Below, in pieces: positions 53,020 through 62,452 of a stretch of DNA of 64,000 bases; positions within the stretch are counted from its first letter, which is position 1; each line of letters begins with the position of its first letter. A program made the translations under genes and the position numbers. The stretch is from Melioribacteraceae bacterium. GTDB taxonomy: Bacteria > Bacteroidota > Ignavibacteria > Ignavibacteriales > Melioribacteraceae. The notes beneath the pieces were generated by a model. That model saw only the letters and a list, made by a program, of their open reading frames with translations. It made no database searches and was not told the DNA's origin. The stretch covers positions 186,001-250,000 of the forward strand of contig JAEINS010000006.1 of assembly GCA_016342755.1 (NCBI GenBank), in the 5' to 3' direction.

Positions 53020-53382
53020 ATGGTAAGTACAAAAAATATAATTGTTGTAGGCGATAGAGTTCTAATTAAGCCTGAAGATGATCTTGAAAAAACTAACAGC
53101 GGATTATATCTGCCTCCCGGAGTAAAGCAAAAGGAAAAAGTTCAGGGCGGCTATATAATTAAAGTTGGTCCCGGATATCCTGTTGCGCCTGAAAGTGAAG
53201 ACGAAACCTGGAAGGAAAAAGGAAGCCAAAAGTATATTTCGCTTCAGGCTAAAGAAGGCGATTTTGCATTGTACTTAAGAAAAGAAGCTGTTGAACTTGA
53301 ACTTGATGGTCAGCAGTTAATTATAGTACCGCAGAATGCTATTTTATTGCTTCATAGAGATGAAGATCTTTTAAATTTTTAG
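53020..53382 (+). CDS. GroES-family co-chaperonin-like protein
   Basis: A 120-residue Cpn10-fold protein: VVGDRVLIKPEDDLEKTNSGLYLPPG, the core and mobile-loop region, then GDFALYLRKEAVELELDGQQLIIVPQNAILL. It is longer than canonical GroES (about 95 residues), with an insert around residues 57-75, and no groEL gene is next to it. This separate family is common in Bacteroidota and may not serve GroEL. It is followed by tatA after 16 nt. Confidence 0.85.
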   Translation: MVSTKNIIVVGDRVLIKPEDDLEKTNSGLYLPPGVKQKEKVQGGYIIKVGPGYPVAPESEDETWKEKGSQKYISLQAKEGDFALYLRKEAVELELDGQQLIIVPQNAILLLHRDEDLLNF

Positions 53383-53398
53383 ATTTTAGGAGTTTTAT

Positions 53399-53629
53399 AT
53401 GTTTGCAAATCTTGGCTGGCCTGAAATGCTATTAATCGGAATTGTATTTATAATTCTTTTCGGTTCAAAAAAATTGCCTGAAGTAGCACGTAATATGGGC
53501 AAAGGAATAAAAGAGTTTAAGAAAACTGTTGATGATGTGAAAGAAGAGTTTGATGTAACAAAAGAAATAAGAGAATCGGTTGATAAGGTGAAAGACCAGG
53601 TAGATATAACAAAGGATTTTAAGTTATAG
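53399..53629 (+). CDS. tatA: Twin-arginine translocase subunit TatA/TatE
   Basis: A 76-residue protein with a short periplasmic N-terminus, one TM helix (MLLIGIVFIILFG), the conserved FGSKKLPEVARNMGKGIKEFKK amphipathic helix with the Phe-Gly hinge, and an acidic C-terminal tail. It forms the pore part of the Tat export system. The tatC gene is not in this window. Co-transcribed with the GroES-like gene. Confidence 0.92.
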   Translation: MFANLGWPEMLLIGIVFIILFGSKKLPEVARNMGKGIKEFKKTVDDVKEEFDVTKEIRESVDKVKDQVDITKDFKL

Positions 53630-53697
53630 ATATCCCTCGGCAATGTTAAACAGTTTTGGAATTGAAATACAGAAATAAATATGGAGTGGTTTTTTTT

Positions 53698-55479
53698 ATG
53701 AGAAAGTTTATAATTCTGCTTCTTTTTATTTCGGTCACAATTATTTTTTCACAATCAGAAAAAAACAAAATTCCCGGATTTTATATAAGTCCGTATTTTA
53801 ACGAACAGGTTGTAAGCTTTAACTATTCCCCGGAAATAGAAATCACCATAAATGCGCCATCACTAGAAAAATTCAATTCTGAAAAACCAGTATCAATAAT
53901 ATTATATGCGCTTCCAAACGGTAATACAACGGAGCAGACAATTGGTAAGGATATGGAAGAAGGCGATGACTGGCATTTTAATATCCAGCACATTGGGGCG
54001 CAGACGCGTTTTTTAAGAGAACTGAAAACAGATGAGAATATTGTTGTTGTATATCTTGAAAATGAATTAAAAAGCTGGCCAGCCTGGAAAGCTAAATATC
54101 AGCAGCATGATAAAATCATTAAAGAACTAGTTAATTATATCCGCGAAATATTTAGTCCATACAAAAATAGTATTGTTATTACTGGTCACAGTGGCGGCGG
54201 CAGATTTACATTTAGTTTTATAGACGCTTACAAAAACATTCCGGATTTTGTGAAAAGGATTTCATTCTTAGATAGTAATTATGGTTATGAAACTAAGTAT
54301 GGTGAAAAGCTTGTCACTTGGCTGAACAGCAATAATGAAAATTATCTATCCACTTTTGCTTACAACGACAGTATTGCTCTTTACAAAGGGAAGCGGTTTG
54401 TCAGTGATACTGGCGGAACCTGGTATAGAACTAAAATGATGCAGAAGTTTTTAGCGGAAAGTTTAAAGTTTAAATCAACCGAAGATACATCATTTATAAA
54501 ACATGAATCTTTAGAAGGAAGAGTAAAACTAATTTTAAAGAAAAATCCGGATAGAAAAATTCTGCACACTGTCCAGGTAGAACTAAACGGCTTTATACAC
54601 GCAATGTTAACAGGTACAGAATATGAGAACAGAGGTTATGAATATTATGGAGAAAGAGCGTATACAAAATGGATTCAGAAAGAGAAAGAATTTATTCGTC
54701 CGTTAAAAATTCCGCCAAGATTAAATAACGCGATTTCAGGAAGCGGATTTATGAACTCGATTTCCAATCTAGATTTTGAGGCGAGAGAAAAAAGAATTTT
54801 AAAAGAAATTTCGGAAGGAAATATTCCTGACTTCTTAAGAAAATTAAGTTGTATAGAATCTGAATTCAAAGACGCGGATGGAAATATTCATTCTGTAAAA
54901 TATAAGGTTATGCCTGATTATTTGGCAATTGGCTCAGATGAAGATTTTTGCAGAATTCCCATGGGTCCAATAATCGCTCAGAAAATCGCGGATCTTTTTG
55001 GTGCATCGTTACCAACTCCGAAGTTCGTTGATGATATTTACAAACATGCTGATGTTAAACTTGAACCTCAGTTTTATACTCCAGTTGAAAATCAGAATGA
55101 ATTAGTTTCAAAATTTATTTTACATAATAGAGATATTGAAGCTCAACGAAAAAAGAGAAAATGTAATTTAGGTCAGCTTACATCAGGAATCAAAAAAGAT
55201 ATTGTTATATGCAGCAAACTTTCTGATACAACAAGAACACATCATGTAACAATTTATGGTTGGCACAAATTGGAAGACGGAAAACGAATTCAGCCAGTGT
55301 ATAACGGGCATATAGATTCTTACGTTGATTATAGCCATGGAATTAGATTAATAAAATCAGAAGTAGTAATAGATTCTAAAATAATGCAAATAGGAGAAGT
55401 GTTAAGAGATAGTATTCTTTATAAAGTTTTTAGTAATGAAGATAAACCGCTTAATATGATTAAATATAAAATTAAATAA
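53698..55479 (+). CDS. Exported two-domain protein with alpha/beta-hydrolase-like N-terminus
   Basis: A 593-residue secreted protein; the signal peptide ends IIFSQ. The first 330 residues look like an alpha/beta hydrolase: VSIILYALPNGN, then IVITGHSGGGRFTFSFI as a GxSxGG nucleophile elbow. The C-terminal 200 residues belong to a domain found alone in many bacteria, with DYLAIGSDEDFCRIPMGP, FGASLPTPKFVDDIYKHA, TIYGWHKLEDGKRIQPV and VDYSHGIRLI. The role of that domain is unknown to me. The open frame starts at a TTG at 53656, but the ATG at 53698 with GGAG upstream gives the signal peptide. A secreted esterase or amidase is plausible. Confidence 0.7.
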   Translation: MRKFIILLLFISVTIIFSQSEKNKIPGFYISPYFNEQVVSFNYSPEIEITINAPSLEKFNSEKPVSIILYALPNGNTTEQTIGKDMEEGDDWHFNIQHIGAQTRFLRELKTDENIVVVYLENELKSWPAWKAKYQQHDKIIKELVNYIREIFSPYKNSIVITGHSGGGRFTFSFIDAYKNIPDFVKRISFLDSNYGYETKYGEKLVTWLNSNNENYLSTFAYNDSIALYKGKRFVSDTGGTWYRTKMMQKFLAESLKFKSTEDTSFIKHESLEGRVKLILKKNPDRKILHTVQVELNGFIHAMLTGTEYENRGYEYYGERAYTKWIQKEKEFIRPLKIPPRLNNAISGSGFMNSISNLDFEAREKRILKEISEGNIPDFLRKLSCIESEFKDADGNIHSVKYKVMPDYLAIGSDEDFCRIPMGPIIAQKIADLFGASLPTPKFVDDIYKHADVKLEPQFYTPVENQNELVSKFILHNRDIEAQRKKRKCNLGQLTSGIKKDIVICSKLSDTTRTHHVTIYGWHKLEDGKRIQPVYNGHIDSYVDYSHGIRLIKSEVVIDSKIMQIGEVLRDSILYKVFSNEDKPLNMIKYKIK

Positions 55480-55500
55480 TTTAAACTATTGGAAATAATT

Positions 55501-57186
55501 ATGATGAAAAAGTTTTTTGTATTATTGATAATTTTGGCAGTTAATAATAGTGCACAGGATAGATTAACTGGACAAAACTTTGCAACAAGATCTGAAGTGA
55601 TTGCAAAAAATGGAATGGCTTGTACAAGTCAGCCACTCGCTACCCAGGCCGCAATAGATATTCTTAAAAAAGGGGGAAATGCTATAGATGCAGCTATTGC
55701 TGCAAATGCTGTAAACACAGTTGTTGAGCCAATGAGCTGTGGAATTGGTGGTGATTTATTTGCTATTGTTTGGTCGGCAAAAGATAAAAAACTGCATGGT
55801 TTAAATGCCAGTGGTCGTTCTCCAAAATCCTTGACTCTAAAAAAACTAAAGGAAATGGGATTAGAAAAAATTCCAGTTCTTGGAGCATTGCCAGTTTCAG
55901 TTCCTGGTTGTGTCGATGGTTGGTTCGAACTCCACAAAAAATTTGGTAAACTTCCAATGAGAGAAATCCTTGAACCAGCAATTTATTATGCAGAGAATGG
56001 ATTTCCAGTTACAGAAGTTATTGCATATTATTGGAAAAGTGATGCCAATAGCCTTCATGATTCACCAGGATTTAAAGATGTATTTATGCCAAATGGAAAA
56101 TCGCCGCAAAAAGGTGAAGTCTTTAAGAATCAAGCACTTGCGGATGTATTAAAAATGATTGCTGAAGAAGGCAGAGATGTTTTTTATAACGGAATAATAG
56201 CAAAAGAGATTGAAGATTTTTTAAATAGCTATGATGGATTTTTAAAAGCTTCGGATCTGGCAGAACATAAATCAGAATGGATTGAACCAGTTTCTACAAA
56301 TTATAGAGGATATGATGTTTGGGAACTACCACCAAATGGACAAGGGATAGCTGCTCTCCAAATGTTAAATATATTAGAAGGTTATGATCTTACCAAAATG
56401 GGCTTTGGAAGTACAGAATATTTACATCTATTAATAGAAGCTAAAAAATTAGCTTATGAGGATAGGGCAAAATTTTATGGAGATCCAGAGTTTAATAAAA
56501 TTCCAGTTGAGGAGTTAATTTCTAAAAAATATGCTAATGAAAGAAGAAAGTTAATTGAACTAAATAAATCCGCTTCTAGATATGAACCAGGTGACTTAGA
56601 GGATGGAGATACTATTTATTTAACTGTATCTGATAAAGATGGAAATATGGTAAGTTTAATTCAAAGTCTTTATTGGGGTTTTGGTTCTGGACTAGTTCCA
56701 CCAAAACTTGGATTTCCTTTACAAAACAGAGGAGAACTTTTTACATTTGAAGATGGACATTTTAATCAATATGAACCTAGTAAAAGACCTTTCCACACAA
56801 TTATTCCAGCATTTGTAACAAAAGATGGTAAACCGTTTTTAAGTTTTGGAGTTATGGGAGGATCAATGCAGCCTCAAGGACATGTCCAAGTTTTAGTTAA
56901 TTTAATCGATTTTAAAATGGGATTACAAGAAGCTGGAGACGCTCCTAGAGTTAGACATGGAGGATCTTCTCAACCTACTGGTTCAAAAATGTTAACAGGT
57001 GGTTATGTTAATTTTGAATCGGGATTTAATTCTGAGACTATTAGAGATTTAACAAAAATGAATCATAGTATGAGAAAAACAGTTGGTGGATTTGGAGGTT
57101 ATCAGGCAATAATGTTTGATGAAATAAACAAAGTTTATTATGGTGCTTCTGAATCAAGGAAAGATGGTCAGGCATCGGGATATTAA
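55501..57186 (+). CDS. Gamma-glutamyltransferase family protein
   Basis: A 561-residue exported Ntn-hydrolase precursor. Family motifs run in order: GMACTSQPLATQAA, GGNAIDAAIAANAVNTVVEP, GIGGDLFAIVW, NASGRSPK and ALPVSVPGCVDGW. GDTIYLTVSDKDGNMVSL contains the threonine at which the precursor splits and which acts as nucleophile. The last part has FGVMGGSMQPQGHVQVL. It cleaves gamma-glutamyl amides such as glutathione, or acts as a related acylase. Proline codons here are nearly all CCA or CCT, with only two CCG, unlike many neighbouring genes; this hints at a different origin. Starts considered are TTG 55489 and ATG 55501; I use the ATG. Confidence 0.88.
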   Translation: MMKKFFVLLIILAVNNSAQDRLTGQNFATRSEVIAKNGMACTSQPLATQAAIDILKKGGNAIDAAIAANAVNTVVEPMSCGIGGDLFAIVWSAKDKKLHGLNASGRSPKSLTLKKLKEMGLEKIPVLGALPVSVPGCVDGWFELHKKFGKLPMREILEPAIYYAENGFPVTEVIAYYWKSDANSLHDSPGFKDVFMPNGKSPQKGEVFKNQALADVLKMIAEEGRDVFYNGIIAKEIEDFLNSYDGFLKASDLAEHKSEWIEPVSTNYRGYDVWELPPNGQGIAALQMLNILEGYDLTKMGFGSTEYLHLLIEAKKLAYEDRAKFYGDPEFNKIPVEELISKKYANERRKLIELNKSASRYEPGDLEDGDTIYLTVSDKDGNMVSLIQSLYWGFGSGLVPPKLGFPLQNRGELFTFEDGHFNQYEPSKRPFHTIIPAFVTKDGKPFLSFGVMGGSMQPQGHVQVLVNLIDFKMGLQEAGDAPRVRHGGSSQPTGSKMLTGGYVNFESGFNSETIRDLTKMNHSMRKTVGGFGGYQAIMFDEINKVYYGASESRKDGQASGY

Positions 57187-57206
57187 ATTTTATGGAAGAA
57201 AATGAA

Positions 57207-57656
57207 ATGAAGTTTTATATAGACGGAGATGCGTTCCCAAATTTACTGAAGCCGATAATATTTCGGGCGATAGAAAAATACGCCATCCCGACTTTAGTGA
57301 TTTCTAATAAGCGTATAAGTATCGGGAATTCAAAAAATGTGGAGTATGTAATAGTCAGTGCCGGACCGGATGAAGCTGATAACCGCATTGTGGAAATGGT
57401 TTGCGGTGGCGATCTTGTTATTACATCCGATATTCCGCTGGCTGATCAGGTAATAGAAAAAAATGCTTTTGTAATAAATCATTCCGGAAAATTTTATAAC
57501 GAGGATAACATAAAACAGGCTCTGGCTATTAGAGATTTAATGCAGTCAATTAGAGACAGCGGTGAACAAACCAAAGGACCGGCTCCGCTTAACGAAAAAA
57601 ATGTTCGTGAGTTTGCTAATAAACTAAATCAGTTTTTGAACAGAAGAAATAAATAA
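57207..57656 (+). CDS. YaiI/YqxD family protein (DUF188)
   Basis: A 149-residue protein of the YaiI/YqxD family, a PIN-like nuclease fold. It starts MKFYIDGDAFPNLLKPII and has VSAGPDEADNRIVEM and DLVITSDIPLADQVIEKNAF, the conserved acidic motifs, then RDSGEQTKGPAPLNEKNVREF. Activity is unproven in the family. An ATG five codons upstream (57192) is also open; GGAAGAAA just before 57207 and the usual family start favour the later one. Confidence 0.88.
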   Translation: MKFYIDGDAFPNLLKPIIFRAIEKYAIPTLVISNKRISIGNSKNVEYVIVSAGPDEADNRIVEMVCGGDLVITSDIPLADQVIEKNAFVINHSGKFYNEDNIKQALAIRDLMQSIRDSGEQTKGPAPLNEKNVREFANKLNQFLNRRNK

Positions 57657-57735
57657 TAGTAATCGGATTATTAAAATATTGAAGTTTTTTTTGTAAATTT
57701 TGAATATTATAGTAATTTCAGAAAGGATTATATAT

Positions 57736-58134
57736 ATGGACTATATAAAGTGGGATGATTCTTACAGTGTCGGGATTAATTTAATTGATAATCAGCACAA
57801 AAAATTAATTAGAATTTTAAACAAAGTTATAGAACACAGTGAAATGGATGTAAGATCCAAAGTTGTTGCTGAGGTTTTAACAGAAATGACAAGTTACGCT
57901 TCTTATCATTTTGAAAGCGAGGAAAAGTATCTTGTAAAACTTGGTAAAGAGGAGTTAGATCTGCATAGAAAAGAACATCAGTTTTTTTTGAAAGAAACTG
58001 CGGAGTTTTGTTTTGAAACAATGAACAACAAACAAACTTTACCCAAAGAAGTTAAAGTGTTTTTACGGAGGTGGTTACTCAACCATATTCTTAAATCGGA
58101 TATGAAGTTAAAAAATCTTAAGATTGATGAATAA
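57736..58134 (+). CDS. Bacteriohaemerythrin
   Basis: A 132-residue four-helix di-iron oxygen-binding protein. Ligand motifs are INLIDNQHKKLI, YHFESEEKYL (HxxxE), LHRKEHQFF and NHILKSD. It starts at the ATG preceded by AAAGGA; the frame upstream of it has no good start. Bacteriohaemerythrins carry or sense O2. It heads a tight run with a small membrane protein (18 nt on) and a class III nucleotide cyclase. Confidence 0.92.
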   Translation: MDYIKWDDSYSVGINLIDNQHKKLIRILNKVIEHSEMDVRSKVVAEVLTEMTSYASYHFESEEKYLVKLGKEELDLHRKEHQFFLKETAEFCFETMNNKQTLPKEVKVFLRRWLLNHILKSDMKLKNLKIDE

Positions 58135-58152
58135 TGTATAGGCAGATTTAAA

Positions 58153-58398
58153 TTGAATGAGGGTAAAAAAATCTGGTTTGTAAAAGTGAGTTATAACTTA
58201 TGGATTCCGGTTTCATGGGAAGGCTGGTTAACTTTAAGTATGTTTTCACTAGTTCTATTGTTAGTATATAAACTAAATAATGTTTCAGATGATGTTGTCT
58301 TTAGCTTTAAAGAGCATTGGCATATTTTGTTAGAGTTTGTAATACCGACCATTATGTTTTATTTGATAACCCGCGGAAGAACTGATAAAAGAACCTGA
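58153..58398 (+). CDS. Small membrane protein, 81 residues
   Basis: A small protein with two TM helices (LTLSMFSLVLLLVYKLN and ILLEFVIPTIMFYLITRG) separated by about 20 residues and ending in a basic tail. The start is a TTG at 58153; no ATG is in frame before the first helix. It sits between bacteriohaemerythrin and the cyclase, 2 nt before the latter, so a role with the cyclase is likely. No family recognised. Confidence 0.6.
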   Translation: MNEGKKIWFVKVSYNLWIPVSWEGWLTLSMFSLVLLLVYKLNNVSDDVVFSFKEHWHILLEFVIPTIMFYLITRGRTDKRT

Positions 58399-58400
58399 TA

Positions 58401-59699
58401 ATGAAATATAACATGGGAAAAAATCAATTTGAAAAAGAGATATCAAAAGAAATACTAAAGAATGAAAAATTTCGTCTTCAGGTTTTAATAGGTATCTTAG
58501 CGGTATTAATTCCTATTTCTGTATTTAGTACTTTTCTTTTTGAAAGCAGATTTAAATTAATTTTTAAAAATCCCGACTATTTTTTATTTGCAGTGGGGAT
58601 AATTTTTTTAATTATTACAAGATCTTATTTCATTAGAAACAGAATCGGGAAGTGGCAAAAATCAAAATTTCAGGTACCAGAAACTTTTCGCTACATAAAT
58701 GCGTTTATAGAAGTTAGTATTCTTTCGGCGGCAATTCTTTTAATGTCTTATGATATGCAGTCCGTTCAGGCGCTTGTTACACCGGTTGTATTCTTATATT
58801 TTATCTTTATTATCCTTTCGGCACTGGAACTTAATTTTAAGCTTTCGGTCTTTACAGGTTTTGTGGCTGCTTCTGAATTTCTGATTTTAGCAATCTATTT
58901 GCTAAATAATTTTCCCGGCACGCCTGATTCACCATTACTGAATTTTATTGTACCCTATATAGCTAAAAGTGTTATAATCTTTTTATCGGGCGTTGTAGCC
59001 GGCATTGTAGCGGTTAGAATTAAAAAATATATGATAAATTCTTACGAACGGTTGGATGAACGAAATCATATAGAAAAAATATTTGGTCAGCAGGTTTCCC
59101 CGCGCGTTGTTGATGAACTTGTTAAATCAAAACAAGAAATAGGCAGTCGCAGAAGGTTTGTTTGTATTATGTTTCTAGATATCCGCGGATTTACAACTTT
59201 CTCTGAAAATAAATCACCTGAGGAAATTGTTGAATATCAAAATAATGTATTCTCATTTATGATTAATCGTGTTACGGAAAACAACGGTATAATTAACCAG
59301 TTTATGGGTGACGGTTTTATGGCAACGTTTGGTGCGCCTGTTTCTCATGAGAATGATTGTCAGAACGCGGTTGATGCGGCCGTTGGAATAATAGAAGATA
59401 TTAAAACAAAAAATGAGAATGGTGAAATCCCATTTACTAAGATTGGCATTGGAATTCATGCAGGAGAAGTTGTTACCGGTAATGTGGGAACTTCTGTAAG
59501 GAAACAATATTCTATTACCGGCAACGTTGTAATTTTAGCTTCACGACTTGAACAGCTTAACAAGGAGTTTAATTCGCAATTATTAATTTCTAAAGAAGTT
59601 TTAGATAAAGTTGATTCTGCTAAAATTAGTCTGGTAGAACATGGATTATCTGATATAAAAGGTCGAACTGAGCCATTGGAGATTTTTGAAATAAAATAA
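58401..59699 (+). CDS. Membrane-anchored class III adenylate/guanylate cyclase
   Basis: A 432-residue protein. The N-terminal half has about six TM helices. The cyclase domain occupies residues 225-432 and begins with the linker IFGQQVSPRVVDELV. FLDIRGFTTFSE gives the first metal Asp, QFMGDGFMATFGAP the second, and GIGIHAGEVVTGNVGT the transition-state region. ATP is the likely substrate for lack of a guanylyl signature I could confirm. It ends the bacteriohaemerythrin run, which hints at oxygen- or redox-linked cAMP signalling. Confidence 0.9.
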   Translation: MKYNMGKNQFEKEISKEILKNEKFRLQVLIGILAVLIPISVFSTFLFESRFKLIFKNPDYFLFAVGIIFLIITRSYFIRNRIGKWQKSKFQVPETFRYINAFIEVSILSAAILLMSYDMQSVQALVTPVVFLYFIFIILSALELNFKLSVFTGFVAASEFLILAIYLLNNFPGTPDSPLLNFIVPYIAKSVIIFLSGVVAGIVAVRIKKYMINSYERLDERNHIEKIFGQQVSPRVVDELVKSKQEIGSRRRFVCIMFLDIRGFTTFSENKSPEEIVEYQNNVFSFMINRVTENNGIINQFMGDGFMATFGAPVSHENDCQNAVDAAVGIIEDIKTKNENGEIPFTKIGIGIHAGEVVTGNVGTSVRKQYSITGNVVILASRLEQLNKEFNSQLLISKEVLDKVDSAKISLVEHGLSDIKGRTEPLEIFEIK

Positions 59700-60117
59700 T
59701 TTGGAGGGTAATATGAGATTAGATTCGTTCTAGAAAGAAAACATTTCATTTTTTCTTCTTTGTTTTATTGCCGTTCTTTTATGTCAACTCATAGGTTCTG
59801 AATTTACACTACAGATTCCATCTTTGGTACGTCCTTCATTTCACACACGTTTTAAGAAACAGATTTGCAGAAATAAAAACAAATAGGAATGCAATGAAAA
59901 ATTCCTGAATCGATTTCATAAAAAAACAATCTTATATAATTCAAATTAGTGATAACTAATTATAACCGTATTAAGTAATTATGAATTATAATATAGAGAT
60001 AAAAATCACTGACCTTTTATTTATGAATATTAAATAATACTTACTACCTTTTTGAATTGATTTTTTTAATTTGGTAAGAGAAGGTAAAAATAAAATTTCT
60101 TTAGATGAGGTAATAGA
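59700..60117. other. Intergenic region before isocitrate dehydrogenase, 418 bp
   Basis: Contains an interrupted small frame (59713-59886, described separately) and then about 230 nt of AT-rich DNA. A TACCTTTT element near 60047 could be part of the isocitrate dehydrogenase promoter, but no -33 TTG was placed. No RNA gene recognised. Confidence 0.4.
59713..59886 (+). pseudogene. Small amber-interrupted reading frame
   Basis: A strong ribosome-binding site (TTGGAGGG) precedes an ATG that reads MRLDSF and then meets TAG at 59731. The same frame continues for 50 codons with a hydrophobic helix (FFLLCFIAVLLCQLIG) and a basic tail before the next stop. It resembles a small membrane protein gene killed by one stop codon, 13 nt after the cyclase stop. 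It might equally be chance. Confidence 0.3.
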
Positions 60118-62343
60118 ATGACGAACAAAATAATTTGGACAAAAATTGATGAAGCTCCGGCATTAGCAACTTATAGTTTGCTCCCGATAGTTAAATCATT
60201 TACAAAAGGAACAGGCGTTGAAGTTGAGACAAAAGATATTTCACTAGCCGGCAGAATTATTGCAAACTTTCCTGATAACTTAACAGAAGAACAAAGGATT
60301 TCAGATTACTTAACTGAACTTGGTAATTTGGCAAAAACTCCTGACGGCAATATAATTAAGCTTCCGAACATTAGTGCTTCTATACCACAGTTACAGGCTG
60401 CAATTAAAGAGCTTCAGGAAAAAGGTTATGATATTCCAAATTATCCTGAAGAGGCTATAACAGATGAAGAAAAAAAATTGCAAAAAAGATTTTCGAAAGT
60501 GCTTGGCTCGGCTGTAAATCCTGTACTTCGCGAAGGTAACTCTGATAGGCGCGCTGCATTGTCGGTAAAAAAGTTTGCTCAAAAACATCCGCATAGAATG
60601 ATGAAAGACTGGCCAAAAGAAGGATCAAAATCCCGTGTAGCTCACATGACAGAAAACGATTTTTACGGAAGTGAGAAATCGACAACTATAAAAGAAGATT
60701 GTGATGTTAGTATTGAATTTAAGAGTAAAACCGGGACGAAAAAAGTTTTAAAGGAAAAATTATCATTATTGAAAGATGAAGTAATTGATACTTCTGTAAT
60801 GAATGTAAAATCATTAAGACAATTTTACGCTGAACAAATTGAAGAAGCTAAGAAAGATAATGTGCTTCTATCATTACATTTGAAAGCAACAATGATGAAA
60901 GTTTCTGATCCTATTATGTTTGGGCATTGTGTTTCTGTTTATTATAAAGATGCTTTAGATAAACACGCGGATACTCTAAAAGAGATTGGAGTCAATGTTA
61001 ATAATGGTTTAGCGGATGTGCTATTAAAATTAGATAAATTGCCCGCTGATAAAAAAGCTGAGATTGAAGCTGATATAAACAAGGTTTATGAAACCAGACC
61101 GGCACTTGCAATGGTTGATTCCCGAAAGGGTAAAACAAATCTCCACGTTCCAAACGATGTTATTGTTGATGCATCGATGCCGAATGTTGTACGGGACGGC
61201 GGTAGAATGTGGAATAACGATGATGAGCTTCAAGACTGTATTGCAATGGTTCCAGACCGCTGTTACGGAACTATGTACAGAGAAATAATTGAAGACGCTA
61301 AAGTAAATGGTCAGTTTAATCCGGCAACAATGGGTTCAGTATCAAATGTTGGACTGATGGCAAAAAAAGCCGAAGAGTATGGATCGCATGATAAAACTTT
61401 TGAATCGCCGGAGAGCGGGAAGATAAGTGTAATTAGTAGTTCTGGCGAAGTGCTTCTTGAACAGTCGGTAGAAACCGGTGATATCTTTAGAATGTGCCAG
61501 ACAAAAGATGTTGCTATTAAAGACTGGGTAAAACTTGCCGTTAGAAGAGCTAAAGCTTCAGGTTCACCAACTATATTCTGGTTGGATGAAAAACGCGGGC
61601 ATGATTCAGAAATTATAAAAAAAGTAAAAACATATTTACCGGAGTATGATACAGCTGAATTAGAAATAAAAATTCTTAACTCAGTTGACGCAATGAAGTA
61701 CACTCTGAAAAGAGTTCGCAAAGGTGAAAATACAATTTCAGTTACAGGAAATGTTCTTCGCGATTACCTTACAGATTTATTTCCAATACTTGAACTTGGT
61801 ACAAGTGCCAGAATGCTTTCTATAGTTCCCTTATTAAACGGCGGCGGATTATTTGAAACCGGAGCCGGCGGGTCAGCTCCAAAACATGTTGAGCAGCTGC
61901 TAAAGGAAAATCACATTCGCTGGGATTCATTAGGTGAATACTGTGCGCTGGTTCCTTCTCTTGAATTGGCCGCGGAAAAATCAGGCAATCAAAAGGCTTC
62001 GGTATTAGCAGAAACTTTAGATGCCGCGATTGGTGATTATCTTGAAAATGGAAAGATGCCTTCGCGCAAAGTAAATGAACTGGATAACAGAGGCAGTTCT
62101 TTTTATCTGGCGTTATATTGGGCAAAAGCATTAGCTGCTCAGGATAAAGATGCCGGGTTAAAATCGAGATTCGAAAAAATAGCAAATGAACTTGAAGCAA
62201 ATGAATCTAAAATTGCTGAAGAGTTATTAGCTGTTCAGGGTGTAACGGTTGATTTAGACGGTTATTTTATGCCGAATGAAGAAATAACTAGTAAGGTTAT
62301 GAGACCAAGTGAAACGTTTAATAATATAATTGACAATATTTAA
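60118..62343 (+). CDS. icd: Monomeric NADP-dependent isocitrate dehydrogenase
   Basis: A 741-residue enzyme of the monomeric IDH-II family. It opens with [21 protein letters not shown] and has [33 protein letters not shown] (substrate-binding), [39 protein letters not shown] and [30 protein letters not shown]. It oxidises isocitrate to 2-oxoglutarate with NADP+ in the TCA cycle. Monocistronic with a strong terminator. Confidence 0.97.
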   Translation: MTNKIIWTKIDEAPALATYSLLPIVKSFTKGTGVEVETKDISLAGRIIANFPDNLTEEQRISDYLTELGNLAKTPDGNIIKLPNISASIPQLQAAIKELQEKGYDIPNYPEEAITDEEKKLQKRFSKVLGSAVNPVLREGNSDRRAALSVKKFAQKHPHRMMKDWPKEGSKSRVAHMTENDFYGSEKSTTIKEDCDVSIEFKSKTGTKKVLKEKLSLLKDEVIDTSVMNVKSLRQFYAEQIEEAKKDNVLLSLHLKATMMKVSDPIMFGHCVSVYYKDALDKHADTLKEIGVNVNNGLADVLLKLDKLPADKKAEIEADINKVYETRPALAMVDSRKGKTNLHVPNDVIVDASMPNVVRDGGRMWNNDDELQDCIAMVPDRCYGTMYREIIEDAKVNGQFNPATMGSVSNVGLMAKKAEEYGSHDKTFESPESGKISVISSSGEVLLEQSVETGDIFRMCQTKDVAIKDWVKLAVRRAKASGSPTIFWLDEKRGHDSEIIKKVKTYLPEYDTAELEIKILNSVDAMKYTLKRVRKGENTISVTGNVLRDYLTDLFPILELGTSARMLSIVPLLNGGGLFETGAGGSAPKHVEQLLKENHIRWDSLGEYCALVPSLELAAEKSGNQKASVLAETLDAAIGDYLENGKMPSRKVNELDNRGSSFYLALYWAKALAAQDKDAGLKSRFEKIANELEANESKIAEELLAVQGVTVDLDGYFMPNEEITSKVMRPSETFNNIIDNI

Positions 62344-62362
62344 ATCAGAGATAAATTTTTAG

Positions 62363-62390
62363 TGCCATTGAATTTCCAATGGCATTTTTT
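62363..62390 (+). terminator. Terminator of isocitrate dehydrogenase
   Basis: TGCCATTG and CAATGGCA form a perfect 8-bp stem around a 6-nt loop, followed by six T. Confidence 0.9.
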
Positions 62391-62452
62391 ATCTATAATT
62401 AAATTGTGGTTCATTATATAAATGATTATTAATAATTAGCGGTGTTGGTTTT

